A stretch of DNA of 64,000 bases, taken from Dehalococcoidia bacterium (GTDB taxonomy: Bacteria > Chloroflexota > Dehalococcoidia > Lucifugimonadales > UBA1123). Below, piece by piece: positions 53,815-64,000 of this stretch. A program made the translations under genes and the position numbers. Location of the stretch: NCBI GenBank assembly GCA_009838465.1, contig VXRN01000024.1, positions 31,245-95,244 of the forward strand, read 5' to 3'. Under the pieces are notes generated by a model. It was not told where the DNA came from. It searched no databases and saw only the letters and a list, made by a program, of their open reading frames with translations. The stretch's first letter is position 1, and each line of letters starts with the position of its first letter.

Positions 53815-54669
53815 ATGCTAACCGACCTCGTAGAAGTCACCACCCAGGACGGCGTATTGCTCGGCGGCGCGTACTTCGCGCCCAGCGTCGAAAGCCGTCC
53901 CTCACCCGTCGAGGCCGTCTGCTTCTTCCACGGCGACGGCGGACACTTCTATCGCAAGCTCTACCTCGAACTCGGCGCACGCCTGGCCGCCAACGGAATA
54001 GCCTTCCTGGCCGCCAATCGCCGAGGCCACGACATCGTGTCCAACGGTGCTCCGGATGGCCCACTAGGAGGGTACGCCCACGAGTCCGTAAACGACGCTC
54101 GCCTCGACTACGCCGCATGGCTCGACCTTCTCAGAGAGCGCGGCTACACGAACATAATCATTGGCGGACACAGCGGAGGCGCGGTCAGAGCGGTTTACGC
54201 CCAGTCCACAGAGCGATACCCCTCTGTGTCCGGTGTCATAGCCGTCTCCCCTGGCGAATACGACCACCAAAACCTGTTCGATCTCCATCCCGGCGAATTC
54301 GCCGACGCCTACTCATGGTGCGTCGAGCGCGTGGAGTCTGGCGACCCCGACGCATACATAAGACCCGGTATGCCCTGGGGCTCGACCTGGACAGCTCGCG
54401 CCTTCATTGACTGCTTCAACCCCGACAACCGTTACAGCGTTACCCGACGCGCCGCCGAACTCGACTGCCCTGCGCTCTTCGTCTTCGGGGAAGAAGAGTG
54501 TGGCGATGGCCCGCGCAAACTCCCCGTCTGCGGAGCCGCCATGCGAAGCCTTCGCTCCGCCGACTACGAGCGCGTCGCCGTCCGCGTCATAGACGGCGCC
54601 GACCACGGCTACCGCGAGCGCGACGCCCAGCTATTTGCCGCGATCCTCGGCTGGCTCTCCGATCTCTAG
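53815..54669 (+). CDS. Alpha/beta hydrolase
   Basis: A 284-residue protein. The nucleophile elbow GGHSGGAVRA, an oxyanion-type FFHGDGGHFYRKLY, an Asp-bearing ALFVFGEEECGDGP and a final His in DGADHGYRERDAQ complete a catalytic triad pattern. It fits a serine esterase or DUF1749-like hydrolase. It converges on the mechanosensitive channel gene with a 39-base overlap. Confidence 0.83.
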   Translation: MLTDLVEVTTQDGVLLGGAYFAPSVESRPSPVEAVCFFHGDGGHFYRKLYLELGARLAANGIAFLAANRRGHDIVSNGAPDGPLGGYAHESVNDARLDYAAWLDLLRERGYTNIIIGGHSGGAVRAVYAQSTERYPSVSGVIAVSPGEYDHQNLFDLHPGEFADAYSWCVERVESGDPDAYIRPGMPWGSTWTARAFIDCFNPDNRYSVTRRAAELDCPALFVFGEEECGDGPRKLPVCGAAMRSLRSADYERVAVRVIDGADHGYRERDAQLFAAILGWLSDL

Positions 54670-55800
54670 TCCATCGCCCTGAAACAAGCCGTCCACCCCT
54701 TCGGATGGCGACCCAACCAGCTTGCGGACCGGGTAGTTTATCTCGATCCCTTCCTCACGGAACCGCGAGTGAAGCCGCTTTATCAGCTCATGCTTCACCA
54801 CGAAAGAGCCGAGCCTGTCATTCGCCTGCATTATCACGTTGAAATCTATGTTCGATTCCCCGAAATCGCTGAACCGTACCAACGGATCGAAATCGTCAAC
54901 CGCCTCTTCCAGGTCGTCCCTCACGCCGTTCGCCACCTCCAGCGATACTCGCTCCACCTTCTCCAGGTCCGACTCATAGCTCACCCCGCAGGGGACCAGA
55001 ATGGTGACAGCCGTGGACTCGCTGACATAGTTCGTCATGACGCTTTCCATCATCTTGGAGTTCGGAATCATAATCAGGTTATTGAATCTGTCCCTTATCT
55101 TCGTGCTGCGCCAGCTGACGTCAACCACGAACCCCGACGGACCTCCGTCCAGCTCGATGAAGTCCCCCTCGTTCAACTCCCCCTCCGACACCATGAACAT
55201 ACCTGAAAACAGATTGCTCAGCGTCGGCTGCAACGCCAGCCCTACCGCTATACCGGCTATACCCAGTCCGGCTAACATCGGTGCGATGCTGATTCCAACA
55301 ACATCTAGTGCCATCAGCGCGCCCACCGCGTAAACCAGTATCGGAGCTATCCTGCGCACCATCGGCAGCAGCTTGTCGTCCAAGTCGCTTCCGGTCCGTT
55401 TGGCTATGTTCTCGATGTACCATCTCAGGGACTCCTGGACGATGCGTGACCCAAGATAGCTGGCCTGAACGATTACGGTGATCAGCCAGACCCTTACAGT
55501 CCACTGCTCATGCCCATTGGCGAAATCAAATGTGGGGTGAGTCAGACGAGTCATCAACAGGTAGGCCATGAAGATGCCCAGAATGATGAAGAACAGCATA
55601 GCCGGGCTTCTGGATCCGCTCAGTATGCGAGCGCTCAGAATACGGGTGCCCAGCGGCCTATCACTGATACGCTCGTTCATTGCGACGGCGGCCGTGAATA
55701 TGAAGTGGGCGCCGATTGCCGCGATCCCACCCGCTGCGACCACTCCCACCACGGCTACGAGTCCGTTGAAACCGGTTTGGATTAGAAAATCAGGAATCAT
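54631..55800 (-). CDS. MscS-type mechanosensitive ion channel
   Basis: A 389-residue protein. Four or five membrane segments fill 1-185, with the pore-lining helix IAPMLAGLGIAGIAVGLALQ. The beta domain FSGMFMVSEGELNEGDFIELD and SWRSTKIRDRFNNLIMIPNS follow, and the C-terminal cytoplasmic part ends in HSRFREEGIEINYPVRKL. It releases solutes on osmotic downshift. Confidence 0.88.
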   Translation of the reverse strand: MIPDFLIQTGFNGLVAVVGVVAAGGIAAIGAHFIFTAAVAMNERISDRPLGTRILSARILSGSRSPAMLFFIILGIFMAYLLMTRLTHPTFDFANGHEQWTVRVWLITVIVQASYLGSRIVQESLRWYIENIAKRTGSDLDDKLLPMVRRIAPILVYAVGALMALDVVGISIAPMLAGLGIAGIAVGLALQPTLSNLFSGMFMVSEGELNEGDFIELDGGPSGFVVDVSWRSTKIRDRFNNLIMIPNSKMMESVMTNYVSESTAVTILVPCGVSYESDLEKVERVSLEVANGVRDDLEEAVDDFDPLVRFSDFGESNIDFNVIMQANDRLGSFVVKHELIKRLHSRFREEGIEINYPVRKLVGSPSEGVDGLFQGDGLEIGEPAEDRGK

Positions 55801-55838
55801 ACAAGCCTCGGAATCCGGCTGCCCCGCTTCTCACACAG

Positions 55839-56465
55839 TCACCGGACCGCTACCAAGTCGCGAATCGAGTCCGTAATCTTCTCGCCTATCCCGCCCACGT
55901 TCGTCAAGTCGTCAACACTGTCGAACGGCCCTTCGCGCTCCCGGTAGTCCACGATAGCCGCCGCCCTGCTTGGCCCTATGTTTGGCAAGGAGGTAAGTTC
56001 CTCCGCCGTGGCTGTGTTTATGTTCAGCCTCCTCGAGCCTCCCTGTCCGGGTAATCCCGCCGATGCTGTGGGAAGGCTCGCCTCATCCTGTATCTGCATC
56101 ACTTCCGTATCCGCCTGCCCGGGAATATGGATATGATCCTCGTCTGAAAGTCTCTTGGCCAGATTGATGGTCTCCAGCGCCGCGTCCGATGTCGGCCCGC
56201 CCGCTGCCTGAAGCGCATCGTCAGAACGTGCGTCTGCGGGCAGTTCGTAAACCCCCGGATGACGCGCCTCCCCGCTTACATAAACCTTGATCGTCGTCGG
56301 GACTTCGGCATACATGGCAGGAGTTACCGCCAGCGCAGGTTCGTCCAGGGTTATGGTAATGCCCTCCGACGAACCGGAGTCCCTGAACATCAGGACTGCG
56401 CCACCTGCCACAGTCGCCACAATACCCACGACCAGTAGAATGTTCAATCCCAGCCTTAAGTTCAT
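55839..56465 (-). CDS. comEA: ComEA-like DNA-binding protein (SLBB plus helix-hairpin-helix)
   Basis: A 208-residue protein with an N-terminal membrane anchor (LGLNILLVVGIVATVAGGAVLM), an SLBB domain at 58-115 (IKVYVSGEARHPGVYELPAD) and a C-terminal pair of helix-hairpin-helix motifs (LNINTATAEELTSLPNIGPS; FDSVDDLTNVGGIGEKITD). ComEA binds double-stranded DNA at the cell surface during uptake. ComEC and other competence genes are not in this window. Confidence 0.87.
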   Translation of the reverse strand: MNLRLGLNILLVVGIVATVAGGAVLMFRDSGSSEGITITLDEPALAVTPAMYAEVPTTIKVYVSGEARHPGVYELPADARSDDALQAAGGPTSDAALETINLAKRLSDEDHIHIPGQADTEVMQIQDEASLPTASAGLPGQGGSRRLNINTATAEELTSLPNIGPSRAAAIVDYREREGPFDSVDDLTNVGGIGEKITDSIRDLVAVR

Positions 56466-56517
56466 AAAACTAGCAGTCCGACAACTTAGTTGTGATGGAT
56501 ATTCAGATTCCGAATTA

Positions 56518-56578
56518 TCCCCTCTCCCAGAGGGAGAGGTCTAGAGCCTGCCCCGTACAGCGATACGGGGTTGAGGGT
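56518..56578. repeat. Composite CTCTCCC...GCCTGCCCCGTAC intergenic repeat
   Basis: CCCCTCTCCCAGAGGGAGAG followed by a CTAGAGCCTGCCCCGTAC block and ATACGGGG. Almost the same composite stands at 52765-52825. Both halves are palindromic. Confidence 0.6.
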
Positions 56579-56610
56579 AAACAAGCCGTCAATCCAAAGG
56601 TGTTCGATCA

Positions 56611-58302
56611 CTAGAACCTGTACAGTGGATCGTCCGACGGCCTCGCCGCCCCGCCGCTGAACCCCGCCGGAACCCCGTCCGCCCGGTAACACGCCGCGCC
56701 CCGAATCACGCCGTTCGCGTGGTCGAACATCACACCGTTCATTCCCCCGGCTACCCTCGGCGTTATCTCAACATCATGGCCCTTTGCCCGCAGCCCCTCC
56801 CGAACTCCGTCGGCTACTCCCGGCTCTACCTCCAGCGCCTGGCCCTGCGTCCAGACCCGCGGCGCCTCCACCGCCTGCTGGAGCGTCATGCCGTGGTCTA
56901 TCACGTTCACGATTGCTTGAAGAACCGAAGGGAATATGCGTGTCGCGCCCGGCGTCCCCAGCGCCATGAACGGCTTGCCATCCTTCATTACGATGGTGGG
57001 AGACATGCTGCTCACCATCCGCTTGCCCGGAGCGATCGAGTTCGCGTTTCCCGGATGCGGGTCGAAAATATTCATCGTGTTGTTCAGTAACATACCCGTC
57101 CCGGGCGTCGTCACCTTCGATCCAAACACAGCGTGAATCGTCTGCGTCGTGGACACAACGTTACCCTCCGCGTCCGCCGTCGTCAGGTGAGTCGTGTCCG
57201 CAGACTCGCCTACATACAGCGATGGATTCCCGTAGCTGTACTCACGCGCCTGGGATGGGTCAATCTCATCTCTGCGCGCTGCTGCATACCCCTTGTCAGT
57301 CAGTGCCCCCACCGGAACCTCCACGAATGCCGGGTCCCCCAGGTACTCGAACCTGTCCGCGAACGCTATCTTCATCGCCTCCGCCAGCACGTGCACCCCT
57401 TTCGCCGTTCCGAATCCCAGAGATGCTACGTCGAAGCCTTCCAGGATGTTCAGAATCTCGATGATCGCGGTCCCTCCCGAGCTCGTCGGCGCGACCGACA
57501 CGATCTCGTACCCCCGGTAAGTCCCCCGCACGGGCTCCCTCAGATGTATCCGATAGTCTGCAAAGTCCGCCTCGCTGATAAGACCGCCATTCGCCGCCAT
57601 GTCCGCAGCCACCATCTCCCCGATGCTTCCCTTGTACAGCACGTCAGGCCCATCCGACGCCACTGCCTCCAGGGTCCGCGCATAGTCCGGTCTCACTATC
57701 GTCTGACCGGCAGATGGCGGCCTCCCGCCTGGCAGAAACACCTCCGCGCTCGCCGGAAACATCGCCAGGTCTTCCCGGTTCATTCGGATGATGTCCGCAA
57801 GGTAACGGCTGGCAGCGAACCCGCGCTCTGCATACCGTATCGCGGGCTGTACGACCGTATCCAGACCCAGCCTGCCGAACTTCTCCTCCGCATAGCTCCA
57901 TCCCATCAGCGCACCCGGCACGCCAACCGACTTGTAACCCACCAGGTTCTCGCGGTCCGCCGTCTCCATGTAGTCCGGCCATGTGTCGGATACAGTCTCA
58001 TACATATCAGGCGCCGCTGCCGCTGGAGCGACCGAGTAGTTGTCTATATTCACGAATTCCCCACTGGCGGCGTCATAGTAGTTGATGAACCCCGCTCCGA
58101 ATATCCCCACCATCATCGGCTCCACCACGCTCAGCGCAAACACCGATGCCACAGCCGCGTCCATCGCGTTCCCGCCCATAGCCAGCATCTCCAGCCCCGC
58201 CGCCGAACCCAGCGGATGGTTCGTCGCGACCATCCCGTTCGACGCCACCGCCTCCTTTTTGTACGTCTCAAATGGACTTCCCGCTGTCTTCTTCCAGGAC
58301 AT
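56611..58302 (-). CDS. Gamma-glutamyltransferase family protein
   Basis: A 563-residue Ntn-hydrolase from ATG 58302, four bases after GGAGGAG. VASNGMVATNHPLGSAAGLEML, GNAMDAAVA, FGAGFINYYD, the new N-terminal Thr region ADTTHLTTADAEGN (autocleavage before Thr), and PGTGMLLNNTMNIFDP are in family order. It transfers or hydrolyses gamma-glutamyl groups of glutathione-like compounds, normally outside the cell. No signal peptide is obvious. Confidence 0.88.
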   Translation of the reverse strand: MSWKKTAGSPFETYKKEAVASNGMVATNHPLGSAAGLEMLAMGGNAMDAAVASVFALSVVEPMMVGIFGAGFINYYDAASGEFVNIDNYSVAPAAAAPDMYETVSDTWPDYMETADRENLVGYKSVGVPGALMGWSYAEEKFGRLGLDTVVQPAIRYAERGFAASRYLADIIRMNREDLAMFPASAEVFLPGGRPPSAGQTIVRPDYARTLEAVASDGPDVLYKGSIGEMVAADMAANGGLISEADFADYRIHLREPVRGTYRGYEIVSVAPTSSGGTAIIEILNILEGFDVASLGFGTAKGVHVLAEAMKIAFADRFEYLGDPAFVEVPVGALTDKGYAAARRDEIDPSQAREYSYGNPSLYVGESADTTHLTTADAEGNVVSTTQTIHAVFGSKVTTPGTGMLLNNTMNIFDPHPGNANSIAPGKRMVSSMSPTIVMKDGKPFMALGTPGATRIFPSVLQAIVNVIDHGMTLQQAVEAPRVWTQGQALEVEPGVADGVREGLRAKGHDVEITPRVAGGMNGVMFDHANGVIRGAACYRADGVPAGFSGGAARPSDDPLYRF

Positions 58303-58444
58303 TCGACTCCTCCGCCTGAGTAATGACATATTTGCGCTACTGTGCGTCTTTGAGGAACCCAGCCTATCAGAAATCCTAAACGCTTGGTACGCAACCCGTT
58401 TCAACTCAATTATGCTTGAACCGGATACGCGTGCAGGATAACCT

Positions 58445-58630
58445 TTGCCCATGGAAGTATGCCCCGTATTCATAGACGAGACGGGAACCCTGTCGAGTCC
58501 GGTCAAAGAACAACCGATTTACGGAATTGGTGCGCTCGTAGTTCCCGATACACGGGAGATTACGGATAGTTTGTACCGCCTTCACTTCAATTTTGTCAGT
58601 GACAGAAGACGTGCGCGTAACGACATCTAA
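58445..58630 (+). pseudogene. 5' fragment of a DUF3800 gene
   Basis: A 61-residue frame matching only the start of DUF3800 proteins: VFIDETGTL and YGIGALVVPDTREITDSL and LHFNFVSDRRR. Full-length relatives are about 200 residues or more with later acidic residues of an RNase H-like fold. It ends by a stop at 58630 and nothing similar follows, so it looks like a deletion remnant. The region 58631-58857 holds nothing recognisable. Confidence 0.65.
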
Positions 58631-58857
58631 GGACTGCGGAGGACGATCCTCATTCACAATATCGAAATGGGAATGGCAATAACACGAGGGCAAAAGGGAA
58701 GCGCGGCTATGTCCGGCGGCCCTCCCCTAAGCAGGAGTTCCGTTACCCGACCACTCCGCGCCTACACATTTAATCTATCATGTGAATGCCATATTCTCAA
58801 TTTCCATACTCAACGCAAGATGCCATTTCGAGACACCTCCGAAAGCGAGAAGCCACA

Positions 58858-60990
58858 TTGACCTACTGGACCGAACCCCAACTCGCCTCCATCCACAAGA
58901 TGCTCAACCCCCGCTCTATCGCCGTCGTCGGCGCAACCGAGCGTATGCAGTACGGAGGCCGATTTCTCCGCTCCGTCATGCAGGCCGGAGACCGCGTAAA
59001 CATATACCCCGTCAATCCTCGCTACGACGAACTGCTTGGACTCCCATGCTACCCCAGCGTAACCGACCTGCCCGAAAGCCCCGACGCCGTCGGCATCATC
59101 GTGCCGTACCACCGCGTCATACCCGTCCTGCGTGAGAGCGCCGAAAAAGGAGCGGGCTCAGGCATCGTAATATCCGCCGGGTTCTCCGAGCGCGGCGTCG
59201 AGGAGCGCCGACAGTTGCAGCTACAACTCGGAAACGTCGCGCGCGACACCGGCGTCCACATCTCTGGCCCAAACTGTCTTGGCCTCGCCAACATAAAGGA
59301 CGACATCTGGGCCTGTTCCTCGTCCTCACCCTCCGGGATGCAGCTCAAGAGCGGCAACATCGGACTCGTCTGCCAGAGCGGCGCCTCCGCATTCGGACCG
59401 TTCCTCTCACGTGCGTTAGGGCGCGGCATCGGCTACTCCTACATCGTTTCCACCGGCAACGAAGCCGACCTCGAAGCCGCCGACTTCGTGCGCTACATGC
59501 TCGATGATGACGACACAAAGGTCATAGCCCTCTTCATCGAGGGATTCAAGAACGCCCGAAAATTCATGGAGGTCGCCCGACTCGCAGCTGAAAGGGGCAA
59601 GCCCATCGTCGCCGTAAAGATAGGTCGCTCCGACCTCGGCGCCAGGGCCGCGCGCTCCCACACCGCGGCCCTTACCGGCTCCGACGAAGCCTACGATGCC
59701 GCCTTCGAGCAGTACGGCGTAACCCGCGTCCACGACTGGGACAAGCTGCTCGAGGTCGCGCAACTTCTCGCCGACAGCCCGCCGGTTCGGCAGCGGGGCA
59801 TCGCTCTGGTCTCCCATTCAGGAGGAGTGTGCTCACTCACTGCCGATAATCTCGGCGACGCTGGTCTTGAATTACCAGAACTCTCGGAGCCCGCCCGCAA
59901 CGGCATCAACCAAATCCTCGAAGGCTTCGGTTGGGCCGCCAACCCCGCTGACATCACCGGACACGCCAGCAGGGAAACGGTCGAGCCAATCATGGAGCAC
60001 ATGATCACCGAGCCCGGTGTCGGCGCTCTGCTGGTGGCCAGTTCCGCCGGTGAAGATCAGGCGAAGCACATCATTAACGTCCGAAACAGGCACGACAAGC
60101 TCGTCGCCTTCCTCTATACCGGAAACGAACTAGGAGCGTCCGGCGGACTCGACCTTCTCAAGTACGCCCGTATCCCCGTCTTCCACAGTCCGCAGAACCT
60201 CGCCTCCGCGATGCGCCAACTCCACGACTACTACGACTGGCACGAAAGCCGCGCGGAGGCCGGATTTGCCGCGCTTCCCGATATGTCCCCTGAACAGCGA
60301 GCCGCACTCGCTGGCCTAAGATCCTCAGAACGCTCAGCTCTCACCGAACACGAGGCCAAGTGGGTCCTCGACAAGTGGGACATACCCACCACCTCTGAAC
60401 GCCGCGCTTCCGACGCAGACGAGGCCGTGGATGCCGCCCGTGAAATCGGATACCCCGTCGTCCTCAAGATAGAATCCCCCGACATACTTCACAAGACCGA
60501 GGTCGGCGCGCTCGCCGCCGGCCTAGCCGACGAACGCGCAGTGCGAGAAGCCTTCGACCGGATAATGAACAGCGTCGCCACCCACGCTCCCGATGCCGAG
60601 GTTAAAGGCGTCTTGGTCCAGGAAATGGTCTCCGACGGCGTGGAGGTCATTGTTGGCGCCAGCTACGACTCCCAGCTCGGCCCCGTTCTGCTCTACGGAC
60701 TGGGCGGCGTATTCGTAGAGGCCCTGCGCGACGTCGCACTTCGCCTCTGCCCGATATCCAGGCTGGACGCCCGCGAGATGGTAGCCGAGGTTGCCGGAAG
60801 CCGACTACTCCAGGGATTCCGGGGCAGCCCCAAAGCCGACGTCGAAGCGCTTACTGACGCTCTGGTCAGCGTGTCCCACATGGCCGCCCATCTGGAGGGC
60901 ACAGTCGCCGAACTCGACATCAACCCCCTCGCCGTACTGCCCGAAGGCCGGGGCGTAAAAGCCCTCGACGCCCTCATAACTACACACTAA
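58858..60990 (+). CDS. ADP-forming acyl-CoA synthetase (acetate-CoA ligase family), fused subunits
   Basis: About 710 residues from TTG 58858; ATG 58786 is in frame but has no Shine-Dalgarno. Order of domains: CoA-binding (LNPRSIAVVGATERMQYGG), two succinyl-CoA-ligase-like domains (SGPNCLGLANIKDD; SHTAALTGSDEAY with the phosphorylated His), then an ATP-grasp (YPVVLKIESPDILHKTEVGAL; LGGVFVEALRDVALRL). It turns acyl-CoA, phosphate and ADP into acid, CoA and ATP, or the reverse. Chloroflexota and archaea commonly use it for substrate-level ATP. Confidence 0.87.
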   Translation: MTYWTEPQLASIHKMLNPRSIAVVGATERMQYGGRFLRSVMQAGDRVNIYPVNPRYDELLGLPCYPSVTDLPESPDAVGIIVPYHRVIPVLRESAEKGAGSGIVISAGFSERGVEERRQLQLQLGNVARDTGVHISGPNCLGLANIKDDIWACSSSSPSGMQLKSGNIGLVCQSGASAFGPFLSRALGRGIGYSYIVSTGNEADLEAADFVRYMLDDDDTKVIALFIEGFKNARKFMEVARLAAERGKPIVAVKIGRSDLGARAARSHTAALTGSDEAYDAAFEQYGVTRVHDWDKLLEVAQLLADSPPVRQRGIALVSHSGGVCSLTADNLGDAGLELPELSEPARNGINQILEGFGWAANPADITGHASRETVEPIMEHMITEPGVGALLVASSAGEDQAKHIINVRNRHDKLVAFLYTGNELGASGGLDLLKYARIPVFHSPQNLASAMRQLHDYYDWHESRAEAGFAALPDMSPEQRAALAGLRSSERSALTEHEAKWVLDKWDIPTTSERRASDADEAVDAAREIGYPVVLKIESPDILHKTEVGALAAGLADERAVREAFDRIMNSVATHAPDAEVKGVLVQEMVSDGVEVIVGASYDSQLGPVLLYGLGGVFVEALRDVALRLCPISRLDAREMVAEVAGSRLLQGFRGSPKADVEALTDALVSVSHMAAHLEGTVAELDINPLAVLPEGRGVKALDALITTH

Positions 60991-61426
60991 CACTACATCC
61001 TTCATGCCTCGGGAGCCTGTTCCACCCTTACAGGCACTGTGCATTGGCGCTAAAGTCCCCTCTCCCTCAGGGCTCATAAGTGTAGGCAAATGTCCAGTCA
61101 GCTATGAATCTCAAACAGCAAACTCCCTCTCCCTCAGGGCGAGGGTGATAAACTTGGGTATCTGCCATCTCACAACAGTGAACAAAGTCCTGATGAGCCT
61201 TTTGAAATTGTCTCCTGTTCCGAAAATCAACTTGACGCTTTCAAATAGCGTCTGTATAATCTCTGATTACTGCTGAGTTGGATGGTTGGACTGGCGTTAC
61301 CGCCGAAATGATTCAACTGTTCCGCTCGCTGCACGATCCGGCCAGCCGGTCGGACAGCACCTTAACAACTGAATCCTGTCTCTTAGTAACAGCAATTTTA
61401 TCGTTAGATAGGCCCCAATGTGGGCC
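60991..61426. other. Upstream region and leader of the 23S rRNA gene
   Basis: No gene and no 16S rRNA sequence. Two CTCTCCC repeats occur at 61057-61100 and 61122-61150. The rRNA promoter is at 61232-61260. The leader 61267-61426 carries CACCTTAACAACTGAA (61355), similar to stretches found before 23S genes elsewhere, and the 61382/61429 inverted pair. Confidence 0.65.
61232..61260 (+). promoter_or_regulatory. Strong sigma70-type promoter of the 23S rRNA gene
   Basis: TTGACG (61232-61237), a 17-base spacer and a perfect TATAAT (61255-61260). Transcription would begin near 61267, about 160 bases before the mature 23S end. Confidence 0.75.

Positions 61427-61437
<11 letters not shown>
61382..61437 (+). 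other. Inverted pair and hairpin around the 23S 5' end
   Basis: CTTAGTAAC (61382-61390) in the leader is exactly complementary to GTTACTAAG (61429-61437) at the mature 5' end. Between them, GGCCC/GGGCC (61411-61415 with 61422-61426) forms a tight hairpin ending at the likely processing site. This could be a pre-rRNA folding or processing signal. Confidence 0.5.

Positions 61438-64000
<2,563 letters not shown>

Overview
The window looks like a chromosome segment of a Chloroflexota bacterium, most likely Dehalococcoidia/SAR202-like. This is inferred from gene content, not from a database match. The clues are a 23S rRNA gene with its own promoter and no 16S directly upstream, a complex I operon without nuoE/F/G, a CXXXY-type CcmE, two enolase-superfamily enzymes, a flavin-dependent oxidoreductase remnant, and several SDR, FAH, PIG-L and DUF362 proteins. 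GTG and TTG starts are common and most have a good Shine-Dalgarno sequence.

Layout. 1-10.3 kb (minus strand): an ornithine cyclodeaminase-family gene (cut by the window edge), two methyltransferases, a SulP transporter, a rhomboid protease, a cytochrome c maturation group (ccmC, ccmD-like, ccmE) and the protein-quality-control operon tig-clpP-clpX. 10.3-15.6 kb: a long intergenic region with a striking array of heptamer sites, then an FAH-family enzyme, an MFS exporter, a decayed LLM oxidoreductase, a RidA-like protein, an SDR and the RNase P RNA. 15.7-26.2 kb: an incomplete HK97-type head gene set (portal, prohead protease, major capsid, connector, a joining/tail fusion, a small coiled-coil membrane protein, an XRE regulator). 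An ATPase/TOPRIM-like gene pair, an enolase-superfamily enzyme and a candidate structured RNA are interleaved with it. No terminase, integrase, tape-measure or lysis enzyme is visible. 26.2-38.5 kb: a second enolase-superfamily gene, YbjQ, a DUF362 iron-sulfur protein, a FitAB-type toxin-antitoxin pair, DUF2157/GDYXXLXY membrane proteins, a second heptamer array in front of a queuosine-precursor transporter, an epimerase, a BstYI/BglII-like restriction-modification pair, larE and a PIG-L deacetylase.

38.6-49.8 kb (minus strand): nuoABCDHIJKLMN from one strong promoter, with two foreign-looking genes spliced in: a coiled-coil/membrane protein between nuoH and nuoI, and a PD-(D/E)XK nuclease-like gene between nuoL and nuoM. 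50-61 kb: RDD, Nudix, GNAT, MBL-fold, SDR, alpha/beta-hydrolase, MscS, ComEA-like, gamma-glutamyltransferase, a DUF3800 fragment and an ADP-forming acyl-CoA synthetase. 61.2-64 kb: promoter, leader and most of a 23S rRNA gene, cut by the window end.

The observations I rate highest are: (1) two unlinked arrays of ACAGGTG/CACCTGT heptamers, phased at about one helical turn and sharing the same central 7-7-7 palindrome; (2) an OLD-like ATPase plus TOPRIM-like pair sitting inside a domesticated-looking capsid cassette; (3) a candidate small RNA with a promoter, three hairpins and a terminator just before the prohead protease. A change of GC skew near 27-28 kb hints at a replication terminus. All function calls are from reading the translations; no search was run.
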